Position numbers and translations under genes: made by a program | Notes under the pieces: generated by a model | Seen by the model: only the letters and a program-made list of their open reading frames with translations | What the model was told of the DNA's origin: nothing | Database searches by the model: none | Source of the DNA: Clostridium sp. HBUAS56010 | GTDB taxonomy: Bacteria > Bacillota > Clostridia > Lachnospirales > Lachnospiraceae | Length of the DNA: 64,000 bases | Direction of reading: 5' to 3' | NCBI RefSeq assembly: GCF_007115105.1 | Contig: NZ_SULJ01000003.1 | Coordinates: forward strand, 186,001 to 250,000 | In this document: in pieces, positions 60,312 through 64,000 of the stretch | Numbering within the stretch: position 1 is the stretch's first letter | Layout: each line of letters opens with the position of its first letter

Positions 60312-61281
60312 CGCCCGGACCATTTCCCATGCCCGTGAGAACAAGATCCTTATCATCTTAATCATTCTGGCAGCCGCTGCCATTGGAATCTTTGTTTTTA
60401 CCGGACTTAATGCCAGTAACTTTGATTTTAACTTTCCCAGAAGAATGAAAAAAATCGCAGCCATGCTCTTAGTCAGTGTATGCGTAGGCTATTCATCCGT
60501 GGTATTTCAGACCATAACAGAGAACCGGATTCTAACCCCCAGTGTCATGGGACTGGATTCCCTTTACCTGTTTATCCAGACATTGATTGCATTCCTCTTC
60601 GGAGCAAAGAAGCTTGTTTTAATGGACAGTTCCCTGCACTTTGTCCTATCCGCAGGACTGATGATGATGGCTTCTCTTTTGATCTTCCGCCTTGTCTTTT
60701 ACGGAGAGGGCCGCAACATCTACACCCTTGTTTTAGTAGGAATGATTACAGGAACCTTTTTCAGGGGAATTTCCTCTTTTCTGGAACTGATGATTGATCC
60801 CAACGAGTTCAGCATTCTCCAGGGAAAATTATTTGCAAGTTTTAAAAATGTCAATGAAAAACTGCTGCTCATCTCTTTTCTCATTATTGCGGCAGCCCTG
60901 ATCTGTTCCAGAAAGGATATTGCAAGATTTGATGTATTAAGTCTTGGAAAGGATACTGCCATCAGTCTTGGGATTCCTTATACCCCCATGGTGCTGCGCA
61001 GCCTTCTTGTCATTTCTGTTATGGTATCCGTATCAACGGTTTTAGTCGGACCTGTTACATTTCTTGGAATTTTACTGGTCAGTCTTTCCAGAGAGATCAT
61101 GAAGACCTACCGACATACTTACTTAATCTCAGGAGCGGTCCTCATTGGATTTGTTTCCCTCCCCATAGGGCAGTTCGTCTCAGAACGGGTCTTTAACGGA
61201 AGCACCACCCTGAGCGTGATCTTAAACTTCATTGGAGGGATCTATTTTATCTTCCTTCTGTTAAAGGAGAGCAAACGATGA
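60298..61281 (+). CDS. iron-siderophore ABC transporter permease, FecCD family (second)
   Basis: 327 residues from ATG 60298 with CAGGAGG at right spacing inside the end of the preceding gene. About nine membrane segments with RMKKIAAMLLVSVCVGYSSVVFQTI, ENRILTPSVMGLDSLYLF and LVGPVTFLGILLVS, similar to CeuC/YclO. Forms the heterodimeric channel of the importer. Overlaps the ATPase gene by 4 bp. Confidence 0.93.
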   Translation: MRTNNARTISHARENKILIILIILAAAAIGIFVFTGLNASNFDFNFPRRMKKIAAMLLVSVCVGYSSVVFQTITENRILTPSVMGLDSLYLFIQTLIAFLFGAKKLVLMDSSLHFVLSAGLMMMASLLIFRLVFYGEGRNIYTLVLVGMITGTFFRGISSFLELMIDPNEFSILQGKLFASFKNVNEKLLLISFLIIAAALICSRKDIARFDVLSLGKDTAISLGIPYTPMVLRSLLVISVMVSVSTVLVGPVTFLGILLVSLSREIMKTYRHTYLISGAVLIGFVSLPIGQFVSERVFNGSTTLSVILNFIGGIYFIFLLLKESKR

Positions 61282-62036
61282 TAGAAATTAAGAATATTAC
61301 AAAGAAATACGGCAATAAAGCCGTGGTGGACAACGTATCCGCTTCTTTAAAAGAAGGGCGTTTTACTGCATTTATCGGCAGCAACGGTGCTGGAAAAAGT
61401 ACCCTTTTGTCCATGATCAGCCGGCTTTTAAAGATGGATTCCGGGGAAGTGATCATTGACGGAACAAAGGTGAATGACTGGAACCAGGAGGAACTGGCAA
61501 AGAGAATCTCCATTCTGCGCCAGACCAACCACATGAATCTGCGCCTGACCGTTCGGGAACTGGTGAGTTTCGGACGCTATCCCTACAGCAAGGGAAAACT
61601 GAATGATGGGGACATGCTTAAAATAGATGAGGCTCTTTCCTATACAAACATCACCCATATCCAGGACCGGTATTTAGACCAGCTCAGCGGGGGACAGCGG
61701 CAGATGGCATACATTGCCATGGTCATTGCCCAGGACACCCGGTACGTCCTTCTTGACGAGCCTCTGAACAACCTGGATATGAAACATTCCGTGCAGATTA
61801 TGAAGATTCTGAAAAAGCTGGTCAATGATCTGGGGAAAACGGTCATTGTTGTCATCCATGATATTAACTTTGTCTCCTGCTATGCAGACGATATCCTGGC
61901 ACTGAGGGATGGAAAACTTTTCATGGCAGGGGAAACAAAAGAGATTATCAAGTCAGAGATTCTTTCTGACATCTATGACATGGATATCCATATCAGCAAT
62001 ATAAACGGCAATGATATTTGTGTTTACTACACTTAA
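61278..62036 (+). CDS. iron-siderophore ABC transporter ATP-binding protein
   Basis: 252 residues. Walker A FIGSNGAGKSTLLSM, Q-loop ILRQTN, signature DQLSGGQRQMAYIAMVIAQD, Walker B YVLLDEPLNNLD, and the switch His IVVIHDINFV. Third gene of the importer; the substrate-binding protein gene follows after 55 bp, in which CCGTC-TAA-GACGG forms a small hairpin that could set the relative level of the binding protein. Confidence 0.95.
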   Translation: MIEIKNITKKYGNKAVVDNVSASLKEGRFTAFIGSNGAGKSTLLSMISRLLKMDSGEVIIDGTKVNDWNQEELAKRISILRQTNHMNLRLTVRELVSFGRYPYSKGKLNDGDMLKIDEALSYTNITHIQDRYLDQLSGGQRQMAYIAMVIAQDTRYVLLDEPLNNLDMKHSVQIMKILKKLVNDLGKTVIVVIHDINFVSCYADDILALRDGKLFMAGETKEIIKSEILSDIYDMDIHISNINGNDICVYYT

Positions 62037-62091
62037 GGTTGCATCCGTCTAAGACGGTCAATATAAACTATTATTTATCCAGGAGGTATCT

Positions 62092-63096
62092 ATGAAAAAA
62101 CTATACTTAACTGCTCTTGTCGCTGTAATGGCAGGCTCTCTGTTAGCAGGCTGTTCCAAAACAGCAACAGAAACGACTGCTGCAACTACCGAGGCAGCAT
62201 CCACAGAAGCGGACAGTTCCGAAGCATCTGCATCCGGTTCTTCCTCTGAATCCCCAGAGACTATATCCGTAAAACATGACTTGGACACCGTTTTAGTTCC
62301 GGTTAATCCTAAAAAAGTTGTGGTTTTAGATTTCAGTGCTCTGGAAACCATTGATTTTATCGGCGCAACTCCTGAACTTGCTCTTCCTAAGAGTAATGTT
62401 CCGAAGCACTTATCAAAATATGAAGGCGAGGCTTACACCGATGCCGGAAATATAAAAGAACCAAATCTGGAAGCCCTCAACGAATTTAAACCTGACTTAA
62501 TCATCATTGGCGGACGTCAGGCAGATTTATATGATGAATTCTCCAAAATCGCTCCTACGGTTTACACTGATTTTGACTACACAAATTACTGGGATGAATT
62601 CGTAAGAGTCAATAAAACAATTGGTGAAATCTTTGGAAAGAAAGATGTTGTTGATGCAAAGATTGAAGAACTAAAAACAAAGGCTGCTGACTTAAAGATA
62701 AAGGCAGAAGCCGCTGACAAAAAAGCCCTGATTATTCTGACCAATGATGGTAAGATCAGTGCTTACGGCCCAGGCTCCCGATTCGGCGTGATTCACAACC
62801 TTTTTGGTGTTGGTGCTGTTGATGACAGCATTGAAGCCAGCACCCACGGAATGGAAATTGGTTTTGAGTATATTGCAGAAAAAAATCCTGACATCCTGTT
62901 TGTTGTTGACCGTACCGTTGTTGTAGGCGGAACCACTACCGCTTCCAAGACACTGGACAATGACCTGGTTAAAGGCACTTCTGCAGGCAAAGACAGCAAA
63001 ATCATTAATCTTGATCCTGGTACATGGTATTTATCCGGATATGGTCTGGAATCTCTTCCAACCATGCTTGATGAAGTAGCTTCTGCATTTAACTAA
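62092..63096 (+). CDS. siderophore-binding lipoprotein
   Basis: 334 residues. Lipobox LLAGC (Cys at 21) after a signal, then a T/A/E/S-rich linker, then a class III periplasmic-binding fold (PF01497-like): NPKKVVVLDFSALETIDFIGA, EPNLEALNEFKPDLIIIGGRQ, LDEVASAFN. It resembles YclQ/CeuE-type petrobactin or catecholate binding proteins. It would feed the two permeases encoded just upstream. AGGAGG precedes the start and a long hairpin ends the operon. Confidence 0.93.
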   Translation: MKKLYLTALVAVMAGSLLAGCSKTATETTAATTEAASTEADSSEASASGSSSESPETISVKHDLDTVLVPVNPKKVVVLDFSALETIDFIGATPELALPKSNVPKHLSKYEGEAYTDAGNIKEPNLEALNEFKPDLIIIGGRQADLYDEFSKIAPTVYTDFDYTNYWDEFVRVNKTIGEIFGKKDVVDAKIEELKTKAADLKIKAEAADKKALIILTNDGKISAYGPGSRFGVIHNLFGVGAVDDSIEASTHGMEIGFEYIAEKNPDILFVVDRTVVVGGTTTASKTLDNDLVKGTSAGKDSKIINLDPGTWYLSGYGLESLPTMLDEVASAFN

Positions 63097-63112
63097 AACA
63101 GACGAAAGTATC

Positions 63113-63154
63113 AAATTGGAAAAAGAGCAGGTGCGCCTGCTCTTTTTCCAATTT
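63113..63154. terminator. strong bidirectional terminator
   Basis: 19-bp perfect arms (63113-63131 with 63136-63154) around a 4-base loop, ending the siderophore operon on plus and the small regulator gene on minus. Confidence 0.97.
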
Positions 63155-63162
63155 TCCTATAC

Positions 63163-63354
63163 TTAAAATGGCTGAAAAAGTTCATCAACGGTTAACTTTA
63201 ACTCTTTCGCCAGACGAAATGCAAGGGTTAATGTAGGATCATACTTATTGTTCTCAATAGCATTCACCGTCTGACGGGAAACACCGCATCTTTTTGCCAG
63301 TTCATCCTGGGACAGACCTGACTGCTTTCTTTTCTCTCGAATTATATTTTCCAT
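63163..63354 (-). CDS. small XRE-family regulator, probably leaderless mRNA
   Basis: 63 residues from ATG 63354: MENIIREKRKQSGLSQDELAKRCGVSRQTVNAIE, i.e. a single Cro/CI-type helix-turn-helix of the YgzD/YozG short family. No ribosome site lies before the ATG. The promoter TATAGT box ends 6 bp before it, so transcription should begin at or next to the ATG. The frame is open upstream into the promoter, which is not coding. Such proteins often pair with a membrane protein gene, which is not seen here. Targets unknown; luxS diverges 180 bp away. Confidence 0.85.
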   Translation of the reverse strand: MENIIREKRKQSGLSQDELAKRCGVSRQTVNAIENNKYDPTLTLAFRLAKELKLTVDELFQPF

Positions 63355-63360
63355 ATTAGC

Positions 63361-63389
63361 ACTATAGCTCAAAGCAGGCAAAGTGTCAA
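63361..63389 (-). promoter_or_regulatory. promoter for leaderless XRE regulator
   Basis: Minus-strand TTGACA (63384-63389), 17-bp spacer, TATAGT (63361-63366). The ATG at 63354 begins 6 bp after the -10, so the expected transcription start coincides with the initiation codon. Confidence 0.8.
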
Positions 63390-63439
63390 TACAATTTGAC
63401 ATTTCACCGAATAAACCAATGGTCATAAAATAATATGAG

Positions 63440-63468
63440 TTGCATAAACAGAAAAATATGATTATAAT
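63440..63468 (+). promoter_or_regulatory. luxS promoter
   Basis: TTGCAT (63440-63445), 17-bp spacer, TATAAT (63463-63468), about 65 bp before the luxS ATG. Confidence 0.65.
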
Positions 63469-63532
63469 TTCACCATAAGCAACTGACAATAAAAACTGTT
63501 CATATTATTATATAAGAAAGGAAAGGACCACT

Positions 63533-64000
63533 ATGGAAAAAATCACAAGCTTTACCATCAATCATTTAAAGCTTCTTCCAGGGATTTATGTCTCAAGAAA
63601 AGACCAGGCTGGAGACGCTTTAATCACTACATTTGACATCCGCATGACACGTCCTAATTTTGAACCGGTGATGAACCCTGCTGAGATGCACACCATCGAA
63701 CACCTGGGAGCAACTTTTTTAAGAAATCATGAAAGCTTTGCTTCCAAGGTTCTCTACTTTGGTCCCATGGGATGCCGGACTGGTTTTTACCTTCTTCTTA
63801 CCGGTGATTACAAGTCCAGGGATATTGTACCGCTTATTACGGAGCTGTATGAATTCATCCGTGATTTTGAGGGAGAAGTTCCAGGCGCTGCTGCAAGAGA
63901 CTGTGGTAATTACCTGGATATGAATCTGGGAATGGCAAAATTCCTTGCCAGAAAATTCCTCGATACTGTTTTATACGGCATTGAAGATGAACATCTTATT
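63533..64000 (+). CDS. luxS: S-ribosylhomocysteine lyase LuxS, truncated by the window edge
   Basis: 156 codons are visible with no stop before the window ends. ATG 63533 has GAAAGGAAAGG upstream. The protein begins MEKITSFTINHLKLLPGIYV and shows the LuxS metal/catalytic motif HTIEHLGATFLRN, YFGPMGCRTGFYLLL with the catalytic Cys, and a tail IEDEHLI at the edge; only a few residues can be missing. It converts S-ribosylhomocysteine to homocysteine and DPD, the AI-2 precursor. This recycles SAM-derived homocysteine; the metK in the BMC operon would be on the supply side of the same cycle. Confidence 0.93.
   Translation, partial: MEKITSFTINHLKLLPGIYVSRKDQAGDALITTFDIRMTRPNFEPVMNPAEMHTIEHLGATFLRNHESFASKVLYFGPMGCRTGFYLLLTGDYKSRDIVPLITELYEFIRDFEGEVPGAAARDCGNYLDMNLGMAKFLARKFLDTVLYGIEDEHLI

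Overview
This looks like a chromosomal segment of a strictly anaerobic, spore-forming Clostridia, most likely a Lachnospiraceae (Clostridium cluster XIVa, Lacrimispora/Enterocloster-like) bacterium. The evidence is the sporulation genes yabP, yabQ and spoVT, Gram-positive style AGGAGG ribosome sites, SigA-type promoters (TTGACA-N17-TATAAT), rubrerythrins without catalase, an arginine deiminase pathway and a B12-independent glycyl-radical diol dehydratase. I see no rRNA, tRNA, CRISPR array, insertion sequence or prophage. The species call is inference; no marker gene was compared.

Layout. 1-7.8 kb (mostly minus strand) is the conserved sporulation/division block pth-mfd-spoVT-(small acidic ORF) and hup-S4-yabP-yabQ-divIC, interrupted by a plus-strand metallo-beta-lactamase-fold gene. 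8-19 kb is housekeeping: an FAD oxidoreductase, a HAD phosphatase with xpt, a trigger-factor-like lipoprotein foldase, an M18 aminopeptidase, a membrane glycerophosphodiesterase, a small alarmone synthetase, an S1-domain protein, and a PHP phosphoesterase with a LysR regulator. 19.1-20.8 kb is a peroxide-defence module: perR followed by two rubrerythrins of opposite domain order, with matching TAGTAA/CAGTAA-N3-TTACTA/TTACTG operators.

The centrepiece, 21.5-39.6 kb, is a glycyl-radical bacterial microcompartment (BMC) locus. A 15-gene minus-strand run encodes the dehydratase, its radical-SAM activase, shell proteins (one BMC-T, three BMC-H of which one has a long charged repeat tail, one BMC-P), a flavoprotein-like protein, two CoA-acylating aldehyde dehydrogenases, a PduL phosphotransacylase, an iron-type alcohol dehydrogenase, a SAM synthetase, and a PocR-domain sensor with an AraC-type response regulator. 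Flanking it are a PduO-C/GlcG-like protein, an unknown membrane protein and acetate/propionate kinase. Together they would convert 1,2-propanediol (or glycerol) to an aldehyde inside the shell, then disproportionate it to alcohol plus acyl-CoA, acyl-phosphate, acid and ATP. The gene set resembles the GRM3 class of glycyl-radical BMC; 1,2-propanediol as substrate is inferred from the PocR sensor and PduP/L/Q-like enzymes.

39.7-48.3 kb is an arginine deiminase system (arcA, arcB, arcC, antiporter) with ArgR, a regulator carrying two AraC DNA-binding domains, and two membrane LuxR-type regulators that converge and overlap. 48.7-49.8 kb holds an unknown lipoprotein. 49.9-56.3 kb is a glycerol-3-phosphate module (glpK, glpA, an FAD/NAD oxidoreductase, a DUF1667 protein, glpP, a fumarylacetoacetase-family protein); glpA and glpK have similar terminator-bearing leaders that look like GlpP antitermination targets. 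56.5-59.1 kb is a P2-type cation ATPase. 59.1-63.1 kb is a siderophore ABC importer behind a Fur box, a strong promoter and an attenuator-like hairpin. The window ends with a small XRE regulator, probably read from a leaderless mRNA, and the start of luxS.
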